Positions 22,740-33,985 are shown, counted from the first letter of the stretch. The stretch is DNA of 64,000 nt from Sternotherus odoratus (GCA_032164245.1 JAVMKO010000001.1:81031892-81095891), one strand, 5' to 3'. Made by a program: numbers and translations. The notes: generated by a model from the sequence alone, not told the origin.

Positions 22740-23440
22740 CGGGGGGAAGCTGACATTCCTCCCTCCCCTCCCCACCTCCCCCCGACTGAAATTTAGATTA
22801 ATCGGAGGGCAGCACCCAGAGTGGGGGTGTAATTTCCTTCCTTATAGACAATCTGGCGTGGTTGACTTCCCCATAGCCGTGAAGCCAACTCTGACAAGCT
22901 ATTAAGTTCCTTTCAGAAGGGCACTGGCTCAAGAACGTGCACAATTCTACGGCTAGCGCCAGCAATGGAGTGACTGACAGCTTCCTTGATTGAAACTGCG
23001 TCAAAGGCTCCTCCGCAGCTGAGACCAGGGAGCTGGTGGTTTGGGGGGTAGGGGAGCAGCCCGCCTGGGGCTGAGGCTGGGACTTCACAAGAGACTTTAA
23101 ACCGGTTATCAGATCCCAGGCAGCCAAGCTCTTGAAAGGGTTTTCCCAAGAGATGATATGAAGAGTGCGGTACAGACGGTAGCAGCCTGTGATTCTCTCT
23201 GCCTGTCTCCCAGGCCCAGGGGCACTTATCTCCCAGTGATCATCTCATCAGGTCTGGGAGTGATAACAAGGTGAAAAGAACTCACTGGCGCTTGGGAGAC
23301 AGGGCCAGCATGGGAACTGATCCACTTAAGGCCCTTACCCTGGAGTTCAAGCAGCTCCTGATAGGATCCTGTATCTGGTCTCATGAGCCAAGTTGTGAGC
23401 CCATGTTAGAGTCTCTCTCTCCCCATCCACGTAGGCCCAC
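22740..23440. other. Intergenic, no gene seen
   Basis: No named repeat. The minus-strand frame at 22798-23127 has no domain and no conserved exon borders. Confidence 0.35.
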
Positions 23441-24060
23441 GCTTTTGTATCAAACACATGCACTGGACTTCTGGCTCACACAACCACATGTGGATATACA
23501 TGGGCATGCAGCTCTGTTGCATGCACACATGCACGCGCCTTTATATCCCAGCGTACTGAATACACAGAACCATTCCTGCAATGTTTAGACTGATCTCACA
23601 CTCAGATACATGCATGCACTTCCGCAATACACACACGGTCATGCATGTATTAGACCACACACAGGCATGGCTGTGCATGCTCTCCTAATAACGCCTCGCA
23701 AGCTGACATGCACATGCATATTCTGCTACATCACCTGCGAGTGGTAACATGCAGCGGCATATGCCCTAGAATTACAAATACACAGTACTGGTAAATACAA
23801 CCAATGCATCACACACAATGACGTGCACATATGTTCCTCTATATGACAGACACGCACATGCACATTTTCCGACACTCTCAGTCACTTATTTCTATATTTC
23901 ACAGAGAGAAAAGCTTCTGCGCATGGGGTGCAACATACAAGTATTTAAATGCACATTAACACAAACACACTCGTCCCTTATCTTCCCCAATGAGATACAC
24001 ATTCTCCTATATCAGGCACACTGGCATAGACATTCTCCTGGGGCACACACACTTGTGCAC
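23440..24060. repeat. Degenerate CA/CATG-rich minisatellite, left half
   Basis: Loose repeats with frequent 'acatgcac', 'acacatg' and 'catatgc' motifs. The composition continues after the LTR, at 24650-25140, so the LTR interrupts one array. The units differ from those at 5.9-9.0 kb. Confidence 0.65.
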
Positions 24061-24649
24061 TGTGATGGAGTAGAAATGCTCTGTTCCTCTGGCTTGTTGT
24101 GTGAAGGGGCCATACCTGAAGCTGTAACTTGACCCCAGGGGGGGAAGGGAGGTCACCTGACCTGCCTGGGGAAGGAAAGACAAAAGGGAAGGAGGGGTGT
24201 GGCTGGAGAGAGGAGTTGGGAGTCTGGAGCTAGCTGGAGCCAGGCAGGGAAGAGGCAGGGAGCTCCAGGCAAGCTGGCCTAGCTCTCTGCCCCCAAAATG
24301 GATCCAGCTGAGGGGTCACGTTCGCTGTGTGGTCTGTGTTAGACCAGGTACAGGTCATCGAATAAACCTCTGTTTTACTGGCTGGCAGAGTCACGTCTGA
24401 CTGTGGAGTGGGGTGCAGACTCCACGGGCTCCTCCAGGACTCCACCCGGGCGGGCTCGCTGGGGGAAGAGCACGGAGAGGCAGAAGGTGCTGAATGCTCC
24501 GAGGTCAGACCCAGGAAGGTGGAAGTGGGTACCGTGAAGCTCCTAGCCTTGGAAACAGGCTGTGTACGGAGAGGGGACACTTCCCCCGAAGTCCTGACTG
24601 GCTTCATAAGGAGCAAGTTCCAGACCCTCGCCCCGGGCACTCCGTGACA
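24061..24649 (+). mobile_element. Solo LTR, family A copy 2
   Basis: This copy runs from TGTGATGGAG to CTCCGTGACA, 589 bp. It has a perfect 5-bp target duplication TGCAC (24056-24060, 24650-24654) and an AATAAA at about 24361. It is shorter than copy 1 because of a deletion in the U3 part after the first 30 bases, where the '...cctcagtttcccctatgcat' segment of copies 1 and 4 is missing. It carries no coding sequence. Confidence 0.9.
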
Positions 24650-24654
24650 TGCAC

Positions 24655-25140
24655 ACACACTAATGCACATGGTCTCCTGTGCCACGCGCACACACACAGG
24701 ACTGGTCTTGTATTCAGAAGTCCTGACCTCCTGCTACTCCAGCTGAAGTCAATGGGAACCGTGGGTGCCTTGCACCATTGAAAATGAGGCTTGTGTTTCT
24801 GTTTCATATCGACCCTGACAATCCAGTGCTCCCACCCTCATACTGCACTCGTGTACTGACAGCTGCATCTTCTCCTAAATCTCGCTCTTTCGGCCACACC
24901 GCCACCCTCTCCTGTTTCATAGGCCTGCACGGCCACATGCCAACATGTAATCCCATATCCCATACACTCCGACAGAGTCATGCTCAATCATATTCGGTAA
25001 CTGACCGATGCCAGTCCTCCCCCCTGTATGCCCCAGCCCCACCGTCACACAAATACACAGTGGCCTGCACACAGCCCTACATATCACACACAGACACACA
25101 CGTCTCTCCCATGCCCGCATGCTCTGGTGTGTCACGCACA
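24655..25140. repeat. Degenerate CA-rich minisatellite, right half
   Basis: CA-rich sequence resumes directly after the LTR target duplication, with 'cacacacacacag' and 'acagacacacacgtc' motifs separated by less regular sequence. Confidence 0.55.
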
Positions 25141-25149
25141 CGACCATAC

Positions 25150-25650
25150 CAGTCCCACCACCCGGGAAGGCAGCAGAGGTCAGAGAGAAGCCGAGTGTGG
25201 AAAGGGCTCCCCCTTAGCTGGGTTACTGCTGTAAAGGAAACACTGAGCAAGGAGGGAGCTGCTGCTGGGCTCCCAGGTGTTGTGGGAGGACAGTGCCAAG
25301 AACAATGGCACCAGGCAGGCCATTTAAATGACCAGTGCCCAGATGGTATTCTGTCTATGACAGGGCACGGGTAATGCCAGCCTGGCAGTATGATCTCTGC
25401 CACCAGCTGGGGGGGGGGGAGGTAGGGAGGCAGCAGTACCAACACCAGGCAGCTGAAGGTTCTCGGAGCAAACTCAGCCAGGAACATGGTGGATGGTGTC
25501 AATGCATCAGGGAGCTAAGAGATGAAGGAGAAAGACGCTACTTTTCCCCCGGCCCCTGCCCAGCAGCTGCTGCCGAGTGAAGTGCTCAGCTACTGTGATG
25601 GTGGGATTGGGTCCATCGGGTCCGCACACACCTGGGATCTTATGCCTGCT
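25150..25650. other. Intergenic, no gene seen
   Basis: No exon or named repeat. A poly-G run lies at about 25410. Confidence 0.35.
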
Positions 25651-25654
25651 CAGG

Positions 25655-25768
25655 GTGGTTACAGTTGGAGCCCTGGGCTCTAGTCCCAGCTCTGCCACAG
25701 ATTCCCTGTGTGATCTTGGGCAAGTCATGCCGGTACTCTGTGCCTCAGTTTCCCCAGAATGGGATTAT
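25655..25768 (+). mobile_element. MIR-like tRNA-core SINE
   Basis: The best preserved copy in the window. 'ctagtcccagctctgccaca', 'tgtgatcttgggcaagtcat' and 'ctctgtgcctcagtttcccc' follow each other in the order of the MIR/CORE-SINE body. This family is ancient in amniotes. Confidence 0.75.
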
Positions 25769-26271
25769 TCCCTTACCGGGGTGTGTCACTACAGTTGAGT
25801 GCTAGTGACAGAAAGTTAGTGCCTCATTTGCACCAGCTCTAGCATCTGCAGTTCTCCCAGTGCCTTTATAAACCCCTCCACTTGGGAGGAACCCAGCGAG
25901 GAGCTTAGGAAGAAGAAGGAAATGACATTGAGGAAGCATATCTGACTCAGACTCCTCCTTGGCCTTGTATGAGCATGTGTGTCGGTGCTTGGAGTCAGCC
26001 AGACAGCTGAAAATCCATCTGGAGAGTCCTCCTTCTGGTCCCCTTGTTTGAACAAAGTGGAGCCTCTCGAACTTCTTCCCTTTCTTTACTACCTTTAATC
26101 ACTTTCCCTAGTACCTTGCCTCATGCTTCTGGCCCTTTGCACCTAGTGGACCTCCCTGAATGCATCACGGACTCTCTCCTGTCACCAAGAGGGCATGTGT
26201 CCTTATGAGAGTGAGTGACAGCTTTCACCAGAGAGCCCAAAGGCAACATCCTGTGACACCCCTGTGAGGCT

Positions 26272-26350
26272 AACCCTGTTTTACAGAGGGGGAAACTGAG
26301 GCAAAGAGCTGTTAAGTGATGTGCCCAAGGCCAGAAAGTGAGTCGGTGGC
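26272..26350 (-). mobile_element. MIR-like SINE fragment, antisense
   Basis: 'ttttacagagggggaaactgaggcaaagag...gtgatgtgcccaaggccagaaagtgagtcggtggcagaac' is the reverse complement of the SINE core. It lies 20 bp from a plus-strand copy at 26371. Confidence 0.7.
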
Positions 26351-26370
26351 AGAACAAAAGGATGCCTGAG

Positions 26371-26600
26371 CTGTGATTAGTGCACTGGACTGGCTCTTAG
26401 AAGGTCTAGGTTCAATGCCCAGTTTTGCCACTGACTCTCTGTGCCACCTGGGGTAGGTCATGTCCCTTCTCTGCCTTTGTTCCGCATCTGTAGAAGAAGA
26501 CACTAATCTCAAGGCTTTTTTTAGCTAGTGTGCTCTGCCGGGCTGGGACTGTCTGTGTGTGTGTCCAGCACTGACGGGACAGATCTTTGTTGTGGGCACT
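26371..26600 (+). mobile_element. MIR-like SINE
   Basis: 'tgattagtgcactggactgg...ggttcaatgcccagttttgccactgactc' and 'tctgcctttgttccgcatctgtag' are the tRNA-related and core parts. A degenerate 3' part continues to about 26600 with 'gcaatgcaaataatgaataa'. Confidence 0.65.
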
Positions 26601-26990
26601 CCTGCAATGCAAATAATGAATAAGGACTGAATGGAGGAATGCCGAGTCTCTAGGGCGCAGCCTCGCCGCTTGTCCTCTGGCTTCCGAACACACTCAGGCG
26701 CGGTGGCGTGTGATCTCGGGTGATCTTGTCAGTTCCTTTGAACCCCCTGTTCCCCTGCTCCCAGGGCCCCTTGCAGCCTAGATCCTTTCACCCGCCCTCA
26801 TCCCTGCTCCGCCTTAGGCTCTGCCGCCATCTTTGAAAAATAAGAACAGCTGCCCTGGGGGGGATGGAGCACCACACCCAGCACCACCCCCCTGCTACCT
26901 TCTCCTGCTCCCATTCAGGCTGGGAGGGGGTGGGCACCAGCCTTTCTCCAAGGGACAAAACCAGGCTGGTGGCGGGGGAAGGCGGGGGGA
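26600..26990. other. Intergenic, no gene seen
   Basis: GC-rich unique sequence. No exon is supported. Confidence 0.35.
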
Positions 26991-26999
26991 AGGCTTCAA

Positions 27000-27200
27000 A
27001 AACAACCAAGGCCTCTTACGTCGTCAGTAGTGGATGCGGCAGCCGTGTTGGGTTGGAGGGGAGGGGAGCGGGGAGAGAGACATCCGTATATCTCGGCTAA
27101 TGCTCTCCGGCAGAGTGGCGGCGCTAATGGATATTAAAAGTGTCAGCGTCAAGATTTAGCAAAGCGGTACCTCTCCGGATCCATCTCATCCTGGCGCATG
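27000..27200. promoter_or_regulatory. Candidate conserved non-coding element 4
   Basis: A unique, CpG-containing island: 'cttacgtcgtcagtag', 'catccgtatatctcggctaatgc', 'ggcgctaatggatattaaaagtg' and 'gatttagcaaagcggtacc'. Several CpGs persist outside any repeat, and the TAATGGAT/TTAGCA-type sites suggest homeobox or MAF-type binding. There is no open frame with a product. Motif-based inference only. Confidence 0.35.
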
Positions 27201-27209
27201 GAGCCCGAA

Positions 27210-28780
27210 GGGGGAGAGAGAAGAGACAGCAGCGTGTGCATGCTCGCTGCACAGGCCACTTCCCACCCTATCACGGCGCTCACTCACATGCGTCCCCACC
27301 ACGCCAGGGCAAATCCAGCATGGGGGGGGGGGAAGATGGCTGGGGGAGGCAGCAGCCAATTGAGTGCATTGGTTGGTTTGTTGAATGAGGGTACTGCTCT
27401 CTCCTTGCTGGAGGTCAGTGGTCTCTGCTCCCATCCCAACGCGCCGGGCCTGGGCAGTGGCTGGTAGGCGCAGGGCATGCGGGTCTCCCTCTAAAGCTGG
27501 AGAAGAAGGAGGCAGGGTCTGATTTTCACTGGCAGCCTGGAGCCTGTCTTCCCCGCGCCCCATCACGGTGTTAGGTGGTGACGTGTTGAGGGAACGGCTG
27601 GCCTACGCCTCCCAGGCGTGTTTCCCTCCAGGGAGCCCGGCGGAGCTCTCCTTCCTTACCTGGGTCAGCCCTGGAGGGTGGAGGTACCACCCGCCCTGCT
27701 CCCCAGAACAGCACTAGGTGACAGTGTGCTGCTGTCCTTCAGCATCCGGCCCTGGCTCGGGACCCCATCCGGAGAAGCAACAAGGGAGAGGACCTGGTCC
27801 AGAGCTCTGCACATGGGGTGGTGGCGGGGGAGGGGCAACACTGTAATATCTTTGAGCTGATGAGGGCGGTGGAGGAACTGACAGGATCCCAAAGACCATC
27901 TCTTGGAGAGATGAGCAGCCCCCATTTCCCTCCTCCAACTACCCCTTCCGGCCTACTCAGCCCTGCCCCTCCACCTGCACCTGGGGCTATCAGTGAAGCA
28001 ATGGCGGCACCCAGTGGCTAGTTTGGGTACTGTGTGGAGAGGCTGAAGGAGGACAGGTAGAGTCCCACCCAGCTTGCCCACTCCCACCTTTCAATGTCAG
28101 AGAGAAAGGTGCGGCGGCGTGGTTTGAATGGGCTCCATCAGCCCCCATCCCCTGCCTGAGTGACTCCCGAACCTCACCCCCTAAGAGTCAGAGTAAAGCC
28201 CCTGCAGGGATGTTCCTCCTTCGCTAGGGCTGCCTTGGTCTCCCCTCCGGCCTCCCTTGGCTTTCATATCTCTGGGCCCCATGTCTTCGCACCACGGCTG
28301 GCTGTCATGTTCACAGCAATTAGAGACGGCAGGTCAGGCACTTCATCCCCAGCCAGCCAAAGAGCCTTCCCTCCTGGGCTCTGGTCAGTGCCCCAAGTGA
28401 GGGTAGCTGACCATGGCTGAAGATCCCCATTCTCAGTTCTGGGAGGGACTTGTGCATGGAAGAGACCCTCCACCCCCTCAACGCCCCACCCATGGTACAG
28501 CCTAAAGTGCCACAACACAGGTGGTCCCCTGCCTATGGTCTATGCAAGGCTACGTCCTGCTTTTGCACAAGCAGGCCTACCACTCCCTCACAACCCCTCT
28601 CCTCCACACCTTTAACCTCTATCCGTCTCTCCACCTCATGCTGGAGGTAACATGGGGTTTTCTGGAGGGGAAGGTTGAGCAGGAGAAGCCGGGTCAGGTT
28701 CTGCATGGGTGGTGCTGTTTCAGGATGGCTTGGGTCTGGCTAATGGGCTGAGAGGAGTCTTTGTCCCCAGCATCTTGGGG
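27210..28780. other. Intergenic, no gene seen
   Basis: GC-rich sequence with overlapping short frames on both strands. Several Pro/Ser-rich frames of 80-126 codons have no domain. Confidence 0.35.
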
Positions 28781-28782
28781 CC

Positions 28783-28906
28783 GGATGCCCTGAATTGGAC
28801 TGGTGGGTTAGTTTCCATAACAGTGACTCACTTACCAGGACCGAGGGTATGTTATGGAAACTAACCCACCAATCCAATTCAGGGCATCCTGAATTGGATT
28901 GGTGGA
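28783..28906. repeat. 39-bp cruciform with a third partial copy
   Basis: Arm 1 (28783-28821) and arm 2 (28851-28889) are complementary in 38 of 39 bases, around a 29-base loop. Arm 1 opens 'ggatgccctgaattgg', and arm 2 closes 'ccaattcagggcatcc'. Directly after arm 2, at 28889-28906, an 18-bp piece of the arm 1 orientation recurs ('ctgaattggattggtgg'). I do not recognise the family. It could be a small fold-back transposon or a template-switch product. Confidence 0.95.
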
Positions 28907-29257
28907 TAATGAACTCAGTTCAGCTTAAATGGACAAGCGCTTATTAGGAAGCCACCAAGGAACCGCAGCCCCCTCCCTCCCAGTCCAAATCTCAGGAGGT
29001 TGGCGGGTAGGAGAAGCCAGAAAGAAAAGAAGGGGGGAAGCCAAAGCACGACTCAGGACAGCCACACGCGAGCAGAAAGCTGGAGAGGGGCGAGAAAAGC
29101 CCAGCGGAAGAGGAGAGGGAAAGAGGGGAGATGAAAAGGAGAGAAGAATGGGGAGGTCGTAACTCCCCCCCCCACCCCCGGGCCTCTGGTTTCTCGTTTG
29201 AGCTTTTGTAGTACAAAGAGCCGTCCCTTCCCGAAACTGCAGCCTCCCAGCCCCGTT

Positions 29258-29385
29258 GTTACTCTGTGTATTGCAGCTGCACTGGGAGGCCCCAGCTGCA
29301 ATCAGGGCCCCACTGTGCTGGGTGCTGTACATACACATCGTGAGAGAAGGTCCCTGCCCCAGGAAGCTTACAGTCTAAGCAGACC
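29258..29385 (+). mobile_element. SINE 3' segment (gggccccactgtgctgggtgc type)
   Basis: 'cagggccccactgtgctgggtgctgtacatacac' and 'ggtccctgccccaggaagcttacagtctaag' form a conserved pair found in a widespread amniote SINE 3' region. The copy is well preserved but lacks a head. Confidence 0.6.
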
Positions 29386-29399
29386 GGAGATTGTACCTT

Positions 29400-30165
29400 G
29401 GAATGGAGCGAGGTCATGAGTCTCTCACACTGAGCCCTCCCAGCCCCGCCCTTCTGGGGCAAGTCCTCTGGCTCCGCCTCACTAACCTGCTTCGTCTTTC
29501 GTCTCTGTCTCTTTCCAGCCTTGCCCCTCGCTCTCGCTGGCTCGGAAGCAAGCACCAGTACACACAGCTTGGTGTGGGCGGACTCACTGGTGCTCCCGCT
29601 AGATGCCCGGGGCGGGGGCGTGAATGGAAAGTCACTCCGTTCTCTCCACCCCCTTGCCCAGAGCTGGAGGGAAGGGCAGCGGGTGCAGCACCTTCCATTC
29701 GTTCCAGGGTGCTAGTGCAAAGCCTGCGACCGCAGAGGGGCGCTGGTGCCAGGATTCCTCACCCTCTGCCCAGCTCTGAGAGCAGCAAGACTCACCCCCC
29801 AGCGGGCCTGAGGTGCTTTGTTTTCCTCCCTCCCGGTGGCACTGCACTGGGGTGGATGGGAAACAGGGCCCTGCAATAGGCTGGGAGGGAAAGAACTCCA
29901 CATTCCTCTCCGTTGAGCACCCGCCCTCCCGCCAAGAATCACTCCCCACTTTGAACAACTTTCTCCTTCCCTGAATCTCTCCCCCCCTACAATGATTCCC
30001 AGGCCATTAGTGCCCTCCGCAAAGGAGCGAGGAAGGAAGCAGATGCCCCTTTGGGGTCTCTGGGGGAAGCAGGCCCCAGGCTGTCCCTTCTCCTTGCCCG
30101 GTCCTGCAGCAGTGGCAGCTGAGGAACATGCTGCAGAGGGGGCTGCGGCTGTCTCAGCACGAGCC
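29400..30165. other. GC-rich intergenic, no gene seen
   Basis: High GC with scattered CpGs. The frames of 160-216 codons here overlap each other on opposite strands and lack any domain. A CpG island is possible but not demonstrable by eye. Confidence 0.35.
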
Positions 30166-30330
30166 CGGCGAGCTGGTTTGGATATTCTGGTCGCGGCAGC
30201 GTGCAAAATCCCATTATGGTTTTACTACGGTGAGTTTAATACACTCAACCCTTCGCTGCTCCAGCTGCCCCCGCTAGGCGCCTCTGTAATTCACACCAAC
30301 AGGTTTTCAATCTCTCAGCAATTCCAAGCT
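30165..30330. promoter_or_regulatory. Candidate conserved non-coding element 5
   Basis: A unique stretch with 'ggtttggatattctggtcgcgg', 'caaaatcccattatggttttactacgg' and 'ctgtaattcacaccaac'. TAATCC-like, CCATTA and TCACACC (T-box-like) cores sit in a GC-rich neighbourhood. There is no coding frame. Motif-based inference only. Confidence 0.3.
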
Positions 30331-30339
30331 GGCAGGCCA

Positions 30340-31135
30340 CAGCTCGGCTGGGAAGGGAGGGGAGCATCGGCTCCCGGGCAAGTGGAGAGAACCGCAGGGC
30401 CCATCACCCATGGCAAAGACACGTGCAGGCCTGCTGAGCCCTGGCAGCTCCCCTTCAGCTACAGTCCTGCCCAGGCAGTGAAGGGCAGGGCCATGGGGCG
30501 CAGATGGCTCCCTTGGGAGCCCCTTGCAGAGAGCAGGGGGAACACCTGCCTGGTTCACTGCTTGGTCCTGCCCCGCCCACAGGCTGGATTTCACATCCTC
30601 TGCCTCAGAGAGCTGCCTGCTGAGTCCCCCACCTCTAGCTGACGAATGCAGCCGGTGTGCCAGAGAGGAGGGAATGGCTTTGTGCTTCCGGCACCGGCTT
30701 TGGACACTCAAGACGTTCCTGTCTGCGACGTGAGGCCAGTTGTGCTTTTGGTTTGCCCAGCCTGCAAGGTCTTTGGGGTGGGGGCCGTGGTTGCGGTTTG
30801 TACAGCGCCCGGCGCAGCGAGGTCCTGCTCTTGATTGGATTCTCTAGGTGCTTCTAAAATCAAAATTAAGAAAAGCCAGTCCAGCCAGGTTGTCACCTCT
30901 CTTTTGGCCATGGATTTGCGGGCTGGCTTGAGAGTACGCTTGCACCAGTGTGAATATGCATGTAGATGTGTGACAGGGTGCTCTGGGTAGGTTCATTGAC
31001 TAGATGTGGAAGGGACACATTAGTTCTCCCTGTGTGGATAGCTTGGGGAGAGGAGGGGCTTGAGTCACCACTTCCCTCAGCAACATTTTTAGCACCTTCC
31101 TCCCAGGAAGCCCACTGTGCTTTGCACTCACAAAG
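30340..31135. other. Intergenic, no gene seen
   Basis: A SINE-like scrap ('gtttgtacagcgcccggcgcag') lies at about 30797-30820. Otherwise unique sequence without exon support. Confidence 0.35.
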
Positions 31136-31139
31136 TTGA

Positions 31140-31305
31140 ACTCAGAATAGCTCCTGTTAGTTGGGTATCTGTTTGACAGATGGAGGAGAAACGAGGTACA
31201 ACGTGGCAAAGTGACATGCCCAAGGTCACGGGGGAAGTCTGTGGCAGTGCTGGGAATAGAACCCAGGTGCCATACTTTAACCACTAAGCCAGGCCTTCTC
31301 TCTGA
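31140..31305 (-). mobile_element. MIR-like SINE, antisense
   Basis: 'gtggcaaagtgacatgcccaaggtcacgggggaagtctgtggcag' and 'gggaatagaacccaggtgcc...accactaagccaggcc' are the reverse complement of the SINE core and tRNA-related head. Confidence 0.7.
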
Positions 31306-31309
31306 AATA

Positions 31310-32095
31310 TAAAACTCCCAGAGGTACGTGTTTGTATTGGGCAGGAGATGTAGGGCTCTGGGTGTTTAGGGGTTGTATTTATGGCAGCGAGGGTGGGAGT
31401 ATATTCCTATCTAGAGTGAAATGTGTGTTTAGAGGCATAAGTGTGCATGCATTTAGTGTATAGGAGTGTCAATGCATCAGTTTAGGGGCCTAGGTATAAT
31501 TGGGACTTAGGGGTGTCAGCAGAAGGGGTGGCTATGCTTGGAGAGCACAACAATAGGGGTGGGCAGTGTTGCCAGTGCTTGCAATTTTATCATGACTGCC
31601 ATAATATGTGATGTTTCTCTTAAAGCCCCAGGTCATGGAGTCAGCTGAGACTCTTAGTGAATCCATGCTGACTGTTCCTGATCACTTTCCTCTCCTCCAA
31701 GTGCTTCAGAATCGATTCCTTGAGGACCTGCTCTATGATTTTTCCAGGGACTGAGGTGAGGCTCACCGGACTGTAGTTCCCAGATTCTCCTTCTCCCCTC
31801 CTTTTTAAAGATGGAGATATCTGATCCGGGGAGCTAGAGGCTCTGTTTCATTTGGCAATACACCTGGCTGGGTGCCTTCGTACCTTATCAGAGTCTGTGG
31901 TCATTGGGGGGGGGTCTCTCGGGGTCTGCTGTGTCAGTGATCTTCAGAACCAGGGCAGCACTCAGAGGGAACAGGCGCACGCACCCAACTGTTATCAACA
32001 TTGGATAGAGCAGAGCACCTCACCCCTGACTTCTGATAACAGAATGCAAATCCCTTTCCCACGTCTTCAGAGACTTCAGACCTGACAGGCCTGCC
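31310..32095. repeat. Intergenic; possible CR1 scrap at 31625-31850
   Basis: 'catgctgactgttcctgatc', 'agaatcgattccttgaggac' and 'actgaggtgaggctcaccgg...tgtagttccc' recall antisense internal CR1 or related LINE sequence. There is no reading frame. The rest is unassigned. Confidence 0.35.
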
Positions 32096-32099
32096 CCCT

Positions 32100-32695
32100 A
32101 CCCCCTTGCTTCTTGCTCCAGTATTGCACAAAACCAACCCCCCTGCCCCGCCCATTCCCTGAGGCCCTGCCCCCACTCGCTCCATCCCCCCTCTGTCTGC
32201 CCCTTGCTCTCCCCCACCCTCACTCACTTTCACTGGGGGGAATCAGGGAGTTGGGGTGCGGGCTCTGGGGTGGGGCCGAGGATGAAGGGTTTGGGGTGAT
32301 GAAGGGGGCTCTGAGCTGGGGCAGGGAGTTGGGGTGTGGGAGAGGGTTCGGGGGGCACGGTCCCATGGTGCTTACTGCAGCTCCTGGGAAGTAGCCATCA
32401 TGTCCTTGCAGCCCCTAGATGCATGAATGGCCAGGAAGGCTCTGTACGCTGCCCTTGCACCCCCAGGCGCTGCGCCCACAGCTCCCATTGCGTGTGGTTT
32501 CCGGCCAATGGGAGCTGCAGAGCTGGCCCTGGGGTAGGGGCACAGTGCACAGAGCCTCCCTGGCCATCCATGCATCTAGGGGCTGCAAGGACCTGGTGGC
32601 TGCTTCCAGGAGCCACACGGAGCTTGGGCATGTAGGGAGCCTGCCTTAGCCTCAGTCCCCCCACTGCGCTGCCAACTGGACTTTAACGGCCTGAG
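32100..32695. mobile_element. hAT-like element, relative of 47747-48660
   Basis: The left part ('cacaaaaccaacccccctgccccgcccattccctgaggccc') and the 'ggggtggggccgaggatgaaggg' body match the element in intron 8. Its right part holds a large inverted repeat: 'ccttgcagcccctagatgca' (32404) pairs with 'tgcatctaggggctgcaagg' (32571). The termini are eroded, though 'gctgccaactggacttt' at the right corresponds to the terminal repeat. Confidence 0.6.
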
Positions 32696-32699
32696 TCTC

Positions 32700-33815
32700 A
32701 GTGGTGTAAATCCAGAGAGACCCTGCAGGAGTCAATGGGGTTATCTCAGGGCAGGAGATGAGACTCGGGGCCTTCTCGCTCCGACCCTCTTAGTGTCCCC
32801 TCTCTCCTTGCAGGCCTGGGCTGTCCAGGGGCAGAGCCCTGCCCCGTGCTGGCTTCTGGAAGAGTGGTCGGGTGTTTTCTCCAGTCAAAAGGCAGCAGCT
32901 GAGGCAGAGGAACCCTGCCGGCTCCAGACAAATCACTATAATCTCTGCCTCCACTTCCTTCTGCTCAGCGAGAGCCGGGGTATCTTTCCCATTTAGGTAA
33001 TAACAGACTGCTGGCAAAGCCTCCAGCACAGAGCCGAGCGGCAGGCAGGTGATCAGCTAGTGCTGTGGAGTCTCGCTCCTGTTGAGCGACTCGCCTTCTG
33101 GTGAGAACCGGAGGCTTTCCCGGGGCTCTGCCAAGGAAAGGCCTTCGCTCCCCGAATGCAGCCTGCCTGAGGAAGCTTCTGTGACCTCACTGAGCTCTGG
33201 AGGCAGCACCACCCTTGCTGGGGGGCCAGAATGGGGTCTGGGGAGGGGCGAGGGCAGCGAAGGGGCGAGGGCAGCGAAGGGGCGAGGGTACAAATTCTTG
33301 GGATAGCAGCTAGTTGAGACACAAGAAAGGTGTTTCATGAAAAAACCACTAGTTTTCTTAAAGCGATCATGACAAAAATACTCTGCGTTTTGGTTCAAAC
33401 TCCCCTCGAGCACAGAACCTGGTCTGATAATTGAAACCAAATGTTTTGCCTAGATTTTTTTTTCTTGATTCCTTTTTTGTTTCTCTCTCTCCCTTATCTT
33501 TCCCTTTCCCGTTTGCCACCGAAAAAGGACAGGGAAAGGGAGAGAAGTGGGGGGAGGGGAAAAGAAAACAAACCCAAACCAGATTTTTTGGGGGGGGTGG
33601 AGTGGACAGGGGAGGTATTAAAATAGCAGAAAAAATTAGTCATTTTACACACGCATGCAAGTCATGTAGAAAAAAGCCATTCTTCACACACCTGCTTTGC
33701 ACCAGAAACATCAACCTGCTCACAACCCCTCACACACACACTGGGCACATGGGGAGAGTGGACATTTGTTACAGCTCTCAGACCCCTCTGCCGGAGGCCC
33801 CTGGCTGCCCAAAGA
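32700..33815. other. Intergenic, no gene seen
   Basis: A 20-bp direct repeat 'gggcgagggcagcgaagggg' type occurs two to three times at 33246-33290. A T- and C-rich tract lies at 33447-33510. No exon is supported. Confidence 0.4.
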
Positions 33816-33818
33816 GGG

Positions 33819-33819
<1 letters not shown>

Positions 33820-33874
<55 letters not shown>
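33820..33874 (+). repeat. (GT)n microsatellite
   Basis: About 54 bp of pure GT, immediately beside the candidate element at 33880. Confidence 0.95.
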
Positions 33875-33875
<1 letters not shown>

Positions 33876-33879
33876 TCCA

Positions 33880-33985
33880 ACCTGTCAGGGCTGTGACTGC
33901 AGCTGACAAGTTTGCTTAATAGAAATAAATATTCATATAATTGATTAGCCGTAATTACAACCCAAATCTTCCCCCTCTTCACCCA
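33880..33985. promoter_or_regulatory. Candidate conserved non-coding element 6
   Basis: A short unique AT-rich island: 'ctgcagctgacaagtttgct', 'ataaatattcatataattgattagcc' and 'gtaattacaaccc'. It packs TAATTA/TGATTAG homeodomain cores and an octamer-like 'tattcata' into 100 bp. Motif-based inference only. Confidence 0.38.

Noticed and set aside
29992..30642. 216-codon plus-strand open frame
   Set aside because: It overlaps other long frames on the minus strand, has no recognisable domain and no exon borders, and ends in low-complexity Ser/Pro sequence. GC-rich composition explains it.
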